Positions 26,604 through 37,476 of a stretch of 64,000 nucleotides of DNA are shown in pieces. The first letter of the stretch is position 1, and each line of letters starts with the position of its first letter. The position numbers and the translations under genes were made by a program. Origin of the DNA: Aurantimicrobium sp. MWH-Uga1 (lineage in GTDB: Bacteria; Actinomycetota; Actinomycetes; Actinomycetales; Microbacteriaceae); NCBI RefSeq assembly GCF_003325955.1, contig NZ_CP030929.1, positions 682,001 to 746,000 of the forward strand, given 5' to 3'. A model generated the notes under the pieces. It made no database searches. It was not told the DNA's origin and was given only the letters and a program-made list of their open reading frames with translations.

Positions 26604-29194
26604 CACTTTTCCTGCGTGGTTTCCGGTGCTGGGGCAAGTTCAATCTGGCTCACACCAAGCTCGGATGCTTCTTCGAAGGTGAGTTGTGCAATTCGACCTG
26701 TAGCCATCAAGTCACTCTGAGCAGCTTCAAGGAGAGAAATAGTTGCTTCCGATGCAGCGATAGTCGCTGTGAGAACCTCAGTCTTTTGGCTAGCTGAGGC
26801 TTCAGTTTTTGCTCGACGAATACCAATAAGTGCCTCGGAGGCGGCCTTGAGTACCTCGGGGTTACCAATAACATCATCTCCTGGAACAGGCCAGGTAGAA
26901 CGGTGAATACTGTCGTCATTGAACCAGGACCATGCTTCTTCTGCGGCAAATGGCAGAACAGGTGCGAGTAGACGCAGAAAAACAGTTAGTGCTTGGTTGA
27001 GAGCAGCAGCTGCGGAAGCCTGCTCTGGGTGCTCTTGGTTATAGGCACGTTCTTTGACTAACTCGAGATAGTCATCTGTGAAGGTCCAGAAGTAATGTTC
27101 TGTCACTTCTAATGCTTTGGCGTGGTCATAGTTCTCCAACGCCTCAGTTGCCTCTCGAACCACGTTGTGAAGAGTTTCGAGCATGCTCAAATCCAGTGGA
27201 TTGGTTATCACAGTGTCTTTTGGAGCATCGAATCCCAAGATGAACTTGGATGCATTCAAGAGCTTGATCGCTAAGCGGCGGCCAATCTTGATCTGGGTGG
27301 GGTTTTGTGGGTCGAAGGCTGCGTCTGTTCCCAAACGACTGCTTGCCGCCCAATAACGCACAGCATCGGAGCCGTGCTGATCCAGCATGTCTGCAGGAGT
27401 GACGACGTTGCCCTTGGACTTGGACATCTTTTTACGGTCAGGATCGACAATAAAGCCAGAAATTGCAGCATTGGTCCATGGCTTGCCATCGTTTTGCAAA
27501 GCAGAACGCAACATGGTGGAGAACAGCCACGTACGTATGATGTCCTGACCTTGGGGGCGCAGGTCGTATGGGAATACCAGATTCCACAGGTCCTCATCAC
27601 GCTCCCACCCACCAGCTAGTTGAGGGGTCAGACTTGAGGTTGCCCAGGTGTCCATGACGTCAACTTCACCCTGGAAACCTCCTGGGATACCGCGCTGTGC
27701 TTCGGTGTAGCCATCGGGAACATCGGTGGAAGGATCAACGGGCAGCTGTTCCCTCTTTGCGATGATGGGCTCATCGAAGACGGGGTTGCCATCACCATCG
27801 AGTGGGTACCATACAGGAATGGGTACACCAAAGAACCGCTGACGGGAGATGAGCCAGTCACCGTTAAGACCATTGACCCAGTTCTCGTAGCGAACACGCA
27901 TAAAGTCGGGGTGCCATGACATTTCCTGCCCAAGATCAATAAGCTTCTTCTTTAGTTGGTCATCCTTGGCGCCGTTGACTAAATACCATTGGCGAGTGGA
28001 GACAATTTCAAGTGGTTTGTCGCCCTTTTCGAAGAATTTAACTGGATGCGAAATAGGCTCCGGTTCGCCGAGCATCTCACCTGATGCCTTGAGCATCTCG
28101 ACCATGGCGGTCTTAGCGCTGAAGGCAGTCTTGCCAGCAAGCTCAGCGTACGCAGCTTGTGCTTGAGGGGATTGAATTCCTTCTGGCGCTTCGGATACGA
28201 AACGACCATCAAAGCCGATGACAGCGCGGGTTGGCAGGTTGAGTTCACGCCACCAGATCACGTCGGTGACGTCACCAAAGGTACAGATCATGGCAATACC
28301 TGTGCCCTTGTCTGGTTGCGCCAGGTGGTGAGCGAGAACAGGAACCTCAACACCGAAGACAGGGGTCTTCACTGTCTTGCCGAAATAGGGCTTGTAACGC
28401 TCGTCATCGGGGTGTGCCACCAGAGCAACACAGGCAGGAAGTAGCTCGGGACGGCTGGTCATGATCTCTATGTGACCTCCGTCAGGCTTGTGGAAAGTCA
28501 AACGGTGGTAGGCGCCAGGCATTTCTTTATCTTCGAGTTCAGCCTGTGCCACTGCAGTGCGGAAAGTCACATCCCACAGGGTCGGAGCCATCGCCTGGTA
28601 TGCCTCACCACGTGCGTAGTTATTGATGAAAGCCAACTGGCTGGTGGTGATGGTCTCATCAGAGATGGTGCGATAAGTCTGGGTCCAGTCCACAGAAAGA
28701 CCGAGTTGACGCCAAACATCCTCGAATTGCTTTTCATCTTCTACGGTGAGCTTTTCACACAGTTCAATGAAGTTCTTGCGGCTAATGGGAAGCTGATCCG
28801 CTGCCTTTGAGCTTTTATTGTCTCCGCCTTCGAATGGTGGAACAAAGTTCTCAACATAGGGGAGACTGGGGTCGCAGCGTACTCCGTAGTAGTTCTGAAC
28901 GCGACGTTCCGTGGGAAGACCGTTGTCATCCCAACCTGCAGGGTAGAAAACTTCCTTGCCGCGCATGCGTTGGAAACGGGCGATGACATCTGTGTGGGTG
29001 TAACTGAATACGTGCCCGATGTGCAGTGAGCCAGATGCGGTGGGGGGAGGGGTGTCAATGGAGTAAACACTCTCGCGGCTCTGACCTTCCTTGCGGAAGC
29101 GGTACAGACCTGACTCTTCCCATCTTTTATCCCAGAGAGTTTCAAGTCCTTCTAGAGCCGGCTTGTCAGGAACATTCGCGGGCGTCATAGTCAT
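26603..29194 (-). CDS. valS: Valyl-tRNA synthetase
   Basis: An 863-residue class I synthetase that charges tRNA-Val. The Rossmann HIGH motif is in GSLHIGHVFSYTHTD (from about residue 55), KMSKSKGNVVTP lies near 590, and an editing domain sits between them. The C-terminal anticodon-binding part ends with a short coiled-coil arm (SASQKTEVLTATIAASEATISLLEAAQ). It is transcribed away from ileS. Two ATG codons (29194, 29188) compete; the first is kept. Confidence 0.95.
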   Translation of the reverse strand: MTMTPANVPDKPALEGLETLWDKRWEESGLYRFRKEGQSRESVYSIDTPPPTASGSLHIGHVFSYTHTDVIARFQRMRGKEVFYPAGWDDNGLPTERRVQNYYGVRCDPSLPYVENFVPPFEGGDNKSSKAADQLPISRKNFIELCEKLTVEDEKQFEDVWRQLGLSVDWTQTYRTISDETITTSQLAFINNYARGEAYQAMAPTLWDVTFRTAVAQAELEDKEMPGAYHRLTFHKPDGGHIEIMTSRPELLPACVALVAHPDDERYKPYFGKTVKTPVFGVEVPVLAHHLAQPDKGTGIAMICTFGDVTDVIWWRELNLPTRAVIGFDGRFVSEAPEGIQSPQAQAAYAELAGKTAFSAKTAMVEMLKASGEMLGEPEPISHPVKFFEKGDKPLEIVSTRQWYLVNGAKDDQLKKKLIDLGQEMSWHPDFMRVRYENWVNGLNGDWLISRQRFFGVPIPVWYPLDGDGNPVFDEPIIAKREQLPVDPSTDVPDGYTEAQRGIPGGFQGEVDVMDTWATSSLTPQLAGGWERDEDLWNLVFPYDLRPQGQDIIRTWLFSTMLRSALQNDGKPWTNAAISGFIVDPDRKKMSKSKGNVVTPADMLDQHGSDAVRYWAASSRLGTDAAFDPQNPTQIKIGRRLAIKLLNASKFILGFDAPKDTVITNPLDLSMLETLHNVVREATEALENYDHAKALEVTEHYFWTFTDDYLELVKERAYNQEHPEQASAAAALNQALTVFLRLLAPVLPFAAEEAWSWFNDDSIHRSTWPVPGDDVIGNPEVLKAASEALIGIRRAKTEASASQKTEVLTATIAASEATISLLEAAQSDLMATGRIAQLTFEEASELGVSQIELAPAPETTQEK

Positions 29195-29320
29195 AGGTAT
29201 TTCTCGCTCTCTATGGGCGGCATCGCGTCAATGTAGAAAAACAGGATGTCTGCCTACTTGATGCCTCAAATGGTGATGTTTCTAGCTTACTAAAGGCCTT
29301 AGAATGGTATCTAACGACAT

Positions 29321-29498
29321 CGATCCGGCCATCACCGGGGAGTTTTCGGAAGAACAGTCTTAGGACTTAGTAGAACCGAACGGGACGAGCCCGTTATTGC
29401 TCACGAATAAGAGGTGAGATTTTTCTCACAAGCTCAGGTGGTACCGCGGAAGAAATTTCGTCCTGGCACAGTGTTTTACTCAACAACTGGAGCCCAGA
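29321..29498 (+). promoter_or_regulatory. T-box riboswitch of ileS (ultrashort stem I, Ile AUC specifier)
   Basis: The conserved T-box sequence AGGTGGTACCGCGG spans 29436-29449. Upstream, a very short stem I (CCGG 29325-29328 with CCGG 29335-29338) exposes the specifier ATC at 29331-29333, which reads Ile. Another stem, AACGGG/CCCGTT, lies at 29379-29395. CTCAC (29400-29404) and CTCAC (29425-29429) can each pair with GTGAG (29414-29418), giving two exclusive hairpins. No terminator with a T-run follows before the GTG start, so control is probably of translation, as known for actinobacterial ileS T-boxes. Uncharged tRNA-Ile would open the ribosome site TGGAG. Confidence 0.9.
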
Positions 29499-32400
29499 GT
29501 GACGTATCCCCGCCGTAATGCATTCGGACAGCAGACCGAGATCGTTCCTTCGCCATCTTTTCCTGCCATCGAGGAACAGATTCTCGCTTTCTGGGAGAAA
29601 GACGACACATTTAAGGCATCCATCGAACAGCGTGCCGATGGTGACGAGTGGGTCTTCTATGACGGTCCTCCCTTTGCTAATGGTCTTCCACACTACGGGC
29701 ATCTTCTCACCGGATACGCCAAGGATCTGTTCCCTCGCTACCAGACCATGCGTGGCAAGAAGGTGGATCGCCGCTTCGGCTGGGATACACATGGTCTTCC
29801 CGCCGAACTGGAAGCTATGCGTCAATTAGGCATTACCAAGAAAGAAGAAATCGAACAGATGGGCATTGCTGCATTCAACGCAGAAGCTCGCTCCTCAGTT
29901 CTTCGCTACACCGGCGAATGGGAACAGTACGTTACACGCCAGGCTCGCTGGGTTGATTTTGAGAACGACTACAAGACTCTTGATATTTCCTTCATGGAGT
30001 CCGTGATTTGGGCGTTCAAGCGTCTCTATGACAAGGGCCTGGCTTATGAAGGTTTCCGGGTTCTTCCATATTGCTGGAATGACGAGACTCCGCTGTCAAA
30101 CCACGAGTTGCGTATGGACGATGACGTCTACAAGATGCGTCAAGACCAGTCGGTCACAGTTACTTTCCCTCTCACCGGTGACAAGGCAACTGCTTTAGGA
30201 CTTGCTGGGGTTCGAGCCCTCGCATGGACGACCACACCCTGGACGCTTCCAACAAATGCGGCACTAGCTGTTGGGCCAACCATTCGCTACGCGATTGTTC
30301 CAGCTGGGCCCAATGGTGCAGCTGATGGTGCTGCATGCTGTGAAGCGGACTATCTGATCGCAGAGGATCTGTTAGGCAACTATGCCAAGGATTTGGGCTA
30401 TGAGGATGCGGCATCCGCCCACGAAGCAGTGAAGTCTCATATCGTGGGCCAGGATCTTGATGGTGTGACCTATGACCGTCTCTGGGATTACTACGCAGAT
30501 GATGAGGAATATCAGGCAAACGCCTGGAAAATCCTTGTCGCAGACTATGTCACCACTGCAGACGGTACTGGTGTTGTTCACCAAGCACCTGCCTATGGTG
30601 AAGAGGACCAAAAGGTCTGTGAAACCGCAGGCATTGGTGTGCGCGTTTCTGTTGATGATGGAGGAAAGTTCCTCTCTCGTTTCGCAGAGGTTGCGGGCAT
30701 GCAGGTTTTTGAAGCAAACAAGCCGCTGACGACACTGCTGCGCGAACAAGGCCGACTCTTGCGTGTGGCTTCCTATGAGCACAGCTACCCACACTGTTGG
30801 CGTTGCCGTCAGCCTTTGATTTATCGTGCGGTTTCTTCCTGGTTCGTTTCTGTCACCTCATTCCGAGATCGGATGGAAGAACTCAACCAAGACATCAATT
30901 GGGTTCCTGAGAACGTCAAAGACGGACAATTTGGAAAGTGGATCGCTAACGCTCGCGACTGGTCTATTTCACGAAACCGCTATTGGGGATCGCCCATTCC
31001 TGTGTGGAAGTCAGACAACCCCGAATACCCTCGCATTGACGTGTACGGATCTCTCGATGAAATCGAAGCCGACTTTGGTGTACGTCCCACTGATTTACAC
31101 CGACCTTTCATTGATGAGTTGACCAGGCCGAATCCTGATGACCCAACTGGCCAATCCACAATGCGTCGTATTGAAGATGTCCTTGATGTCTGGTTCGACT
31201 CTGGTTCGATGCCTTTTGCTCAGGTGCATTATCCGTTTGACAACCAGGAATGGTTTGACAGCCACAACCCGGCTGATTTCATCGTGGAGTACATCGGTCA
31301 AACTCGTGGCTGGTTCTACACATTACACATTTTGGCTACCGCACTCTTTGATCGCCCTGCATTCAAGAACGTTGTCTCTCACGGAATTGTGCTCGGTAGT
31401 GATGGTCAAAAAATGTCTAAGTCGCTGAGGAACTATCCTGACGTTTCTGAGGTCTTTGACCGCGATGGCTCAGATGCCATGCGCTGGTTCTTGATGAGCT
31501 CTCCAGTTCTGCGTGGCGGTAATCTCATCGTGACCGAGGAAGGAATTCGCGAGGGCGTCCGTCAGTTGTTATTGCCTCTGTGGAATAGCTATTACTTCTT
31601 CAGTTTGTATGCCAACGCTGACAACTATGAAGCCACCTGGCGCACAGACAGTACCAATGTGCTCGACCGATATCTCCTTGCTAAGACAGGCGATCTCATT
31701 CGTGAGGTTCAAGGTCATTTGGACAGTTTGGATTCTACGAACGCTGCAGAAGCACTTCGCAACTTTGCTGACGTGTTGACTAACTGGTACGTGAGACGTT
31801 CCCGAGATCGTTTCTGGACTGGAGGAGAGAGTGCGCGTGAAGCATTCGACACGCTGTACACCGTGCTCGAAACTCTCTGCCGAGTAGCCGCTCCGATGCT
31901 TCCGCTCATTACTGAAAATATTTGGCAAGGTCTGACAGGTGGACGTTCGGTTCATTTGGAAAACTGGCCAGACGCTGGACTATTCCCAGCAGATGAATCG
32001 CTCGTTGCTTCCATGGATGCTGTTCGAGAAATCACGTCCTCTTCTCTTGCTCTGCGAAAGAAGGTTGGCTTGCGTGTTCGACTCCCGCTAGCGGATCTCA
32101 CCGTTGTTTCGGAGCATGCACAAGCTCTTGGGGAATTTAGCGATATCTTGCGAGATGAACTTAACGTCAAGCAGGTTACTTTGGTTCCATTAACAGAAGG
32201 TTCCGCTGCGCAATACGGGATCACTTCCAAACTCAGTGTCAACGCACGTGCTGCAGGTCCTCGCCTAGGTAAGCAAGTTCAGCACATCATTCAGGCCGCC
32301 AAGGCAGGGGATTGGTCAGAAACAGATGGCGTTGTCTCAGCCGGGGGTGTTGAACTCGTCGAGGGTGAGTATGAGCTCACTTTAGAAACCGGTGAAGGCG

Positions 32401-32843
32401 CTGATGGTGCTCGAGCCCTGGCGTTGTTACCTGCAGGTGGCTTTGTCTTACTCGATACAGTCACCACCTCTGAACTTGAAGCAGAAGGTTTAGCGCGTGA
32501 TGTGATTCGTGCAGTTCAAGACACCCGAAAAGCTGCAGGATTTGAGGTTTCAGACAGAATTCTTTTGAACGTATTTTGCTTTGCTGAAGCTGATGCCCAG
32601 GCACTCAAGTTGACGACGGATGCCAATATCGCTGCAGATACTCTTGCCACCGAATTTGGTGTTCATGATCCTATATTCCACAGTGAACTTGCACAGTTGG
32701 AAAAAGTATCTCCAGCTGAGTGGCTACCAGGGATGCTTTCACACACTCCAGAACATTATGCGGTGTTCCCCGCCGGACAATACGCGAATGAGGGTAGCTT
32801 TGTAGTGGCTGTTTCGCGTGTGAATCGAGTACTCAATGTCTAG
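29499..32843 (+). CDS. ileS: Isoleucyl-tRNA synthetase
   Basis: A 1114-residue class I synthetase with the HIGH variant [13 protein letters not shown] at about residue 65, a CP1 editing domain, [12 protein letters not shown] near 633 and a C-terminal domain after [13 protein letters not shown]. The overall layout is that of the eukaryote-like (type 2) IleRS found in many actinobacteria, the type often less sensitive to mupirocin; that property is inference. The start is GTG behind TGGAG and under T-box control. folC begins inside its last eight bases. Confidence 0.95.
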   Translation: MTYPRRNAFGQQTEIVPSPSFPAIEEQILAFWEKDDTFKASIEQRADGDEWVFYDGPPFANGLPHYGHLLTGYAKDLFPRYQTMRGKKVDRRFGWDTHGLPAELEAMRQLGITKKEEIEQMGIAAFNAEARSSVLRYTGEWEQYVTRQARWVDFENDYKTLDISFMESVIWAFKRLYDKGLAYEGFRVLPYCWNDETPLSNHELRMDDDVYKMRQDQSVTVTFPLTGDKATALGLAGVRALAWTTTPWTLPTNAALAVGPTIRYAIVPAGPNGAADGAACCEADYLIAEDLLGNYAKDLGYEDAASAHEAVKSHIVGQDLDGVTYDRLWDYYADDEEYQANAWKILVADYVTTADGTGVVHQAPAYGEEDQKVCETAGIGVRVSVDDGGKFLSRFAEVAGMQVFEANKPLTTLLREQGRLLRVASYEHSYPHCWRCRQPLIYRAVSSWFVSVTSFRDRMEELNQDINWVPENVKDGQFGKWIANARDWSISRNRYWGSPIPVWKSDNPEYPRIDVYGSLDEIEADFGVRPTDLHRPFIDELTRPNPDDPTGQSTMRRIEDVLDVWFDSGSMPFAQVHYPFDNQEWFDSHNPADFIVEYIGQTRGWFYTLHILATALFDRPAFKNVVSHGIVLGSDGQKMSKSLRNYPDVSEVFDRDGSDAMRWFLMSSPVLRGGNLIVTEEGIREGVRQLLLPLWNSYYFFSLYANADNYEATWRTDSTNVLDRYLLAKTGDLIREVQGHLDSLDSTNAAEALRNFADVLTNWYVRRSRDRFWTGGESAREAFDTLYTVLETLCRVAAPMLPLITENIWQGLTGGRSVHLENWPDAGLFPADESLVASMDAVREITSSSLALRKKVGLRVRLPLADLTVVSEHAQALGEFSDILRDELNVKQVTLVPLTEGSAAQYGITSKLSVNARAAGPRLGKQVQHIIQAAKAGDWSETDGVVSAGGVELVEGEYELTLETGEGADGARALALLPAGGFVLLDTVTTSELEAEGLARDVIRAVQDTRKAAGFEVSDRILLNVFCFAEADAQALKLTTDANIAADTLATEFGVHDPIFHSELAQLEKVSPAEWLPGMLSHTPEHYAVFPAGQYANEGSFVVAVSRVNRVLNV

Positions 32844-34299
32844 TGATGACCTGACTCCCGGAGGCTTTTCCAACGGAGATTTCTCATCTGATGATGACTA
32901 TGACGGTTTAGATCCAGCCGAGTTGGATGAGTATGCACGAGCTGCCACTTTGGTCTACACCGAGCTTCAGGCACGTTTGGGCGAAGGAATGCCTCAGCCC
33001 AGGCTTGAGCCCACACGACGCGTTGTTGAACTACTCGGAGATGTCCACCGCGCATACCCCATCATTCACATTGCAGGAACGAACGGCAAGACAACCACCG
33101 CTCGTTTAATTGAGGCAATACTGCGCGCCTATGGTCTCTCCACTGGAGTCTTCACCTCACCCCACCTTGTTTCGTTCAACGAACGAATACTGCTCAACGG
33201 AGTGCCTGTTAGAGACGATGTCTTGGTCACAAACTGGCTTGACGTGAAGCCTTATGTCGAACTCGTTGATGCAGAACTGGAAGCGAAAGGCGAGCCTCGC
33301 CTGACCTTCTTTGAAGTGATGACGATTCTCGCGTACGGTACTTTCGCTGATGCCCCTGTAGATGTCGCCATCGTGGAAGCGGGCCTCGGCGGTGAATGGG
33401 ACTCCACCAATGTTGCAGATGGAGTTGTTGCTGTTTTCACTCCAATTGCACTCGATCATATGGAACGCTTGGGTAGAGATGTTGAGACAATCGCGCGCAC
33501 AAAATCTGGAATTATTAAGCCGGCATCAATGGTGGTCTCTGCTGCACAGGTTCCTGAGGTTCGTGCGGTCCTCGAAGAAGCAGCTGACCTCACTGAATCG
33601 ACACTCACATTTGTCTCGACAACCACAGAGCCTGAAGTGGGAAACCCGATTGCTGTTGTTTCACGCGCTGTAGCGGTGGGGGGACAACTGGTCACCATTC
33701 AAGGAGCAGCTGGGCGTTACGAGGACATATTCCTTGCGTTGTATGGAGATCATCAGGCAGATAACGCCGCTTTAGCTATCGCTGCAGTCGAGGCTTTTTT
33801 AGGTGGCGCTTCTCAACAACTAGAACAAGAAGTACTCGACGAAGCATTTGCCACAGTCTCCTCCCCAGGGCGTCTCCAACTTGTCGCCGCAGATCCGACC
33901 GTGTTAGTTGATGCGGCACATAATCCCCACGGAGCGCTCTCACTTGCAGCAGCACTTGGCAACTATTTCACCTTCGATGACCTCACGATTGTGCTTGCCA
34001 TTTTCGAAGATAAGGATGCTCAGGGAATTGTTCAGGCACTTGCGCCAATTGCAACACGATTCATTGTGACAACAGCACCTTCTGAGCGAACACGTTCTGC
34101 TCGTGATCTTGGTTTCCTCGTGGCTGATCTTGCCGGTGACGACAAAGTCGTCATCGAGGAAGATCCTGTCGTTGCCTTAGCAATGGCAAGAGGATATGCC
34201 GCGAATTCAGAGAAGGGCGCCGTTGTCGTCACAGGCTCAATAACTCTTGTGGGATTAACCATTGGCTTGGCAGTTGAAACACAAGGATGGACATTATGA
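32836..34299 (+). CDS. folC: Bifunctional dihydrofolate synthase / folylpolyglutamate synthase
   Basis: A 487-residue Mur-ligase-family enzyme that adds glutamate to dihydropteroate and to folates. The P-loop [17 protein letters not shown] sits near residue 80, followed by [39 protein letters not shown] and the second-domain DAAHNPHGA. About 35 extra acidic residues precede the usual start. The ATG overlaps the ileS end, and its own stop overlaps the next start as ATGA, so ileS-folC-DUF4233-ndk form one operon. Confidence 0.93.
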   Translation: MSSDDLTPGGFSNGDFSSDDDYDGLDPAELDEYARAATLVYTELQARLGEGMPQPRLEPTRRVVELLGDVHRAYPIIHIAGTNGKTTTARLIEAILRAYGLSTGVFTSPHLVSFNERILLNGVPVRDDVLVTNWLDVKPYVELVDAELEAKGEPRLTFFEVMTILAYGTFADAPVDVAIVEAGLGGEWDSTNVADGVVAVFTPIALDHMERLGRDVETIARTKSGIIKPASMVVSAAQVPEVRAVLEEAADLTESTLTFVSTTTEPEVGNPIAVVSRAVAVGGQLVTIQGAAGRYEDIFLALYGDHQADNAALAIAAVEAFLGGASQQLEQEVLDEAFATVSSPGRLQLVAADPTVLVDAAHNPHGALSLAAALGNYFTFDDLTIVLAIFEDKDAQGIVQALAPIATRFIVTTAPSERTRSARDLGFLVADLAGDDKVVIEEDPVVALAMARGYAANSEKGAVVVTGSITLVGLTIGLAVETQGWTL

Positions 34300-34652
34300 G
34301 CACCCCTCCACGCAGAAGGTCAGCACAGACCTCTCTCGGACAAGTAGTTCTTGGCTTTGAATTGATTGTTGTGGCACTGGCAGCATTGACCATTTTTGGC
34401 TTAGGCGCTTTACCTCCTGTATTGGCTTTGGGTGGGGGAGCAGCTCTATGTCTGCTGATGGTCATCACCATCGCCCTGATGATGAGGTACAAGTGGGCAT
34501 TCTTCCTCGGCTGGATTGTTCAAGTGATTCTTGTTGCTTCAGGATTCCTTGTCACGATGTTGTTTTTGATCGGTGCTGTCTTCGCCGGTATCTGGACCTT
34601 CGCCATGACGACAGGTGCAAAACTTGATTCTCAAAGTAAAGGAAACTCATGA
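34296..34652 (+). CDS. DUF4233 membrane protein
   Basis: A 118-residue protein with a short basic N-terminus and four hydrophobic spans (VVLGFELIVVALAALTIFGLGALP; VLALGGGAALCLLMVITIALM; WAFFLGWIVQVILVASGFLV; MLFLIGAVFAGIWTF). DUF4233 members are regularly found just after folC in actinobacteria, and their function is not known. I choose the ATG at 34296 that overlaps the folC stop, with AAGGA nine bases before it, over the ATG at 34287. Confidence 0.82.
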   Translation: MSTPPRRRSAQTSLGQVVLGFELIVVALAALTIFGLGALPPVLALGGGAALCLLMVITIALMMRYKWAFFLGWIVQVILVASGFLVTMLFLIGAVFAGIWTFAMTTGAKLDSQSKGNS

Positions 34653-35068
34653 CCGCAATTGAAGAAACACTCGTCCTGATTAAGCCAGATGGAGTCGCGC
34701 GTGGATTAACCGGGGAAATCTTGCGCCGGATTGAAGCCAAGGGCTATGCGCTTGTTGATATTCGGATGGTTCAAGCTGACCGCGAATTACTCGGCAAACA
34801 CTACGAAGAGCATGTGGGTAAGCCATTTTATGAACCTCTGGTGAGCTTTATGGAGTCTGGCCCAGTCGTTGCCATTCGACTTGCAGGTAACCGAGTTATC
34901 GAAGGCTTCCGTTCTCTCGCAGGAACGACAGATCCTACGACTGCTGCCCCGGGCACTATTCGCGGGGACCTTGGCCGTGACTGGGGTCTTGCCGTTCAAC
35001 AGAACCTTGTTCACGGTTCGGACTCACCAGAGTCTGCAGCACGTGAATTAGCTCTCTGGTTTAGCTAA
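34649..35068 (+). CDS. ndk: Nucleoside diphosphate kinase
   Basis: A 139-residue enzyme balancing nucleoside triphosphate pools through a phosphohistidine. It has the full NDK signature: LVLIKPDGVARGL at the start, GTIRGDLG, and the active site NLVHGSDSPESA with the phosphorylated His near 122. The ATG overlaps the DUF4233 stop by four bases. Confidence 0.96.
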   Translation: MTAIEETLVLIKPDGVARGLTGEILRRIEAKGYALVDIRMVQADRELLGKHYEEHVGKPFYEPLVSFMESGPVVAIRLAGNRVIEGFRSLAGTTDPTTAAPGTIRGDLGRDWGLAVQQNLVHGSDSPESAARELALWFS

Positions 35069-35078
35069 ATCAGACCTC

Positions 35079-35104
35079 GTGACCCTCGCCAGTGCGGGGG
35101 TCAC
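35079..35104. terminator. Hairpin between ndk and the MFS gene
   Basis: GTGACCC (35079-35085) pairs with GGGTCAC (35098-35104). It lies between convergent stops and has a poor T-tract, so termination strength is uncertain. Confidence 0.45.
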
Positions 35105-35109
35105 AGTTG

Positions 35110-36570
35110 TTAAGGCTTGAGTTCTACAGCGATTTCTTCAGCGGTTGCAGGCCGCTTCAAAATTGCTGCAACAGCAATGAGTCCTAGTGATGAGATTGCG
35201 CCGATAAGGAATGCTGTAGTGATTCCTGCGCTGAGCGCCTCAACTTCTGAACTTCCTGTCTGAGCAAGATTAACTGAAATCAGCGTCATGACGGTGATGA
35301 ATAGTGCGGTTCCAGCAGCTCCTGCTAATTGCTGAAGTGTGCCAATAGTGGCGCTTGCATAACTGTAGAGCTTCGGTGGTACAGAGCTTAAAGACAATGC
35401 AAAGAGTGGTGTGAACAAGAATGCAAGTCCGATGCTCAGCACGGTGTAGCTGATAAACACCATCCACACGGTGGTGGATGTTGTGAATGTCACCATTGAC
35501 CAGAAGGCAACACTGACTGTCATTGCTCCCGGTAAGAGAAGTTTTCTGGGGCCATGCTTGTCATAGATGCGTCCAACGGTTGGTCCTAACAAACCCATAA
35601 TCAACCCACCAGGAAGCATCATCAACCCAGTGATCAAGGGTTCAACACCGAGAACATTTTGCATATAAATCGGAATTAGGATTCCTGCTCCGAACAAAAT
35701 AAGCATGCCGATTGCCATCAGAATCATGGCTTCAGAAAATGAACGAGAACGAAAAGTCCTCAAATCGAGCAAAGCTGAATCCGTCTTCTGCAATCTGGTC
35801 TGGCGAATGAGGAACAGTGAGAACAGAATCGCACCTACGCCGAGAGGCAACCAGGGTGAAACAACTGCTGTTCCGCGGGCCGAGTCGGCGAATGAGCTCA
35901 AACCATAAATCAAGCCAGAGAACGCAAATGCACTCAGGACAACGGAGAGAGTGTCAATGGGGATCTTCCGTGTTTCTTGAGAGTTGGTAATTCGTAAAGA
36001 GCCAATGACGAGTGTGGTAATGCCGATGGGCAGCATGATCCAAAACAACCAACGCCAGTCGAGAAAGTTCAAGACAATCCCAGAAAAGGCTGGACCTAAA
36101 GCAGGTGCCGCAGAGAGAACCAAAGAAATATTTCCATTGATACGTCCTCGAAGGTGTTCAGGAACAAGTTGCATAACCGTAGTCATCAGCAGTGGCAACA
36201 TGATGGCTGTTCCGCTTGCTTGCAGGATACGTCCGCACAATAGCTGCAAGAAACTTTGAGACAACGCGGCAACAAGAGTCCCGGTGGTGAAGAACAGCAT
36301 GGCCGACATGTACATGTTCCGCGTGCTAAATCGCTGTAATAAGAACCCTGTGGTGGGAATAATCACAGCCATAGTGAGCATGTAAGCAGTGTTGAGCCAT
36401 TGCCCAGTGCTTGGTTGAATCTGTAGCTGCTCCATTATCTGGGGTAGAGCTACACCCAGTGCCGTCTCATTCAAAAACACGACAAAGGTCGACACCATCA
36501 ACACTCCAAGGATGACCTTGTGGCGTGGATCGAGCTTGTCGGAAACAGAGACAGATTCCGCAGCAGGCAT
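35110..36570 (-). CDS. MFS drug:H+ antiporter, DHA2 (EmrB/QacA) type
   Basis: A 486-residue exporter with about 14 spans. After the first span (FVVFLNETALGVALPQIM) comes the DHA2 pattern: WLNTAYMLTMAVIIPTTGFL, RILQASGTAIMLPLL, then GPAFSGIVLNFLDWRWLFWIMLPIG, which is motif C, the antiporter signature. The true start is probably the ATG at 36570, two bases after the VKOR stop; an upstream extension would run into that gene. Coupling with the VKOR-family gene suggests a shared transcript. Substrate unknown. Confidence 0.85.
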   Translation of the reverse strand: MPAAESVSVSDKLDPRHKVILGVLMVSTFVVFLNETALGVALPQIMEQLQIQPSTGQWLNTAYMLTMAVIIPTTGFLLQRFSTRNMYMSAMLFFTTGTLVAALSQSFLQLLCGRILQASGTAIMLPLLMTTVMQLVPEHLRGRINGNISLVLSAAPALGPAFSGIVLNFLDWRWLFWIMLPIGITTLVIGSLRITNSQETRKIPIDTLSVVLSAFAFSGLIYGLSSFADSARGTAVVSPWLPLGVGAILFSLFLIRQTRLQKTDSALLDLRTFRSRSFSEAMILMAIGMLILFGAGILIPIYMQNVLGVEPLITGLMMLPGGLIMGLLGPTVGRIYDKHGPRKLLLPGAMTVSVAFWSMVTFTTSTTVWMVFISYTVLSIGLAFLFTPLFALSLSSVPPKLYSYASATIGTLQQLAGAAGTALFITVMTLISVNLAQTGSSEVEALSAGITTAFLIGAISSLGLIAVAAILKRPATAEEIAVELKP

Positions 36571-36572
36571 TT

Positions 36573-37169
36573 CTATAGCGTACCGACCCAATTCAGAACG
36601 AGTTGCGCAACAACAGCTTCGATGAGGTAGGACGCAAGTGTAATGATGGCAACCCAACTCAGGAGTTTTTCACCAAGGTTGATTGCTTTGGAACCCCACA
36701 CACCGTTTTTCATCGTCCAGAACGTTGCAACCCAAAAAAGTGGAATTGTGGCAAACCACGTCACCATGCACCAGGGGCACAAAGTGCCGAGTACAAAAAC
36801 AGATTGACTGAACAGCCAAATTACAAAAGCAAAAGCTCCTGCAGTTCCAATTACGAACGCACGCCAGAACCAATTTGAATAACGAGCACCGGCAAGTATC
36901 CCTACCCCAATAGTGATCACAACTGACCAGGCCATTAATCCTATGAGGGGGTTGGGGAAACCAAAGAGAGACCCCTGCCAGGAACCAAGATTTTTGCCAC
37001 ATTGCACGATGACACTGAAGTCACATGACGCTGCTTCATCAGGGTTAGTGAGCTTATGAATTTTTTCTAAGGTCAGTGCAAAAGCAGCCGTAAGGCCAAC
37101 AAGCCCAGAAAGAATAAGAAAAATGGGCAAACCTCTCAAGCGGGTGCCCGGTTCACTTGTAATACTCAC
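36573..37169 (-). CDS. Vitamin K epoxide reductase (VKOR)-family protein
   Basis: A 198-residue membrane thiol oxidoreductase with four or five spans. In bacteria VKOR reoxidises DsbA-type proteins using quinone, so that exported proteins gain disulfides. The redox centre LCPWCM (near 132-136) and the loop pair ASCDFSVIVQCGKNLGSW (two further Cys plus the conserved Ser/Trp region) are all present. No DsbA-like partner is in view. The many paired Cys in the giant surface protein would be natural clients, which is inference. Start GTG. Confidence 0.88.
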   Translation of the reverse strand: MSITSEPGTRLRGLPIFLILSGLVGLTAAFALTLEKIHKLTNPDEAASCDFSVIVQCGKNLGSWQGSLFGFPNPLIGLMAWSVVITIGVGILAGARYSNWFWRAFVIGTAGAFAFVIWLFSQSVFVLGTLCPWCMVTWFATIPLFWVATFWTMKNGVWGSKAINLGEKLLSWVAIITLASYLIEAVVAQLVLNWVGTL

Positions 37170-37177
37170 TCGTTCAT

Positions 37178-37476
37178 TATCTCGAGAATCGTCCGGGATT
37201 CAGCTGAGAGCCACACTTATGTGTGGAAACCTGCCATAATTGAATTAGTGCGAAGACATGTGGTCTCGCGCGACGTGACAAACAGACTTTGCACAATGTG
37301 ATTGTGCGTAGGGAGATCACCGCGATCACCCGCCATAGTTCCAGAGCCACACGGGCCGGAAGTTGTGGGAAGACTAAAAAAGATTTATAGAACAGAAGCC
37401 TTGAGTTTCTGTCACAAGGGAATAGTTGCTCCAGCTGGCGCGGTGACAGCAGGGGGTAATGGGAAGTACACCGCTG
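37178..37476 (+). other. Leader region of rne with two perfect hairpins
   Basis: This 300-base gap lies between VKOR (leftward) and rne. It holds CCACAC-TTAT-GTGTGG (37211-37226) and GCACAAT-GTG-ATTGTGC (37291-37307), plus a direct repeat of GATCACC at about 37315. CATAAT (37235-37240) could be a -10 box. Long structured leaders are common before RNase E genes, which control their own mRNA; that role here is inference. I see no coding potential. Confidence 0.4.
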
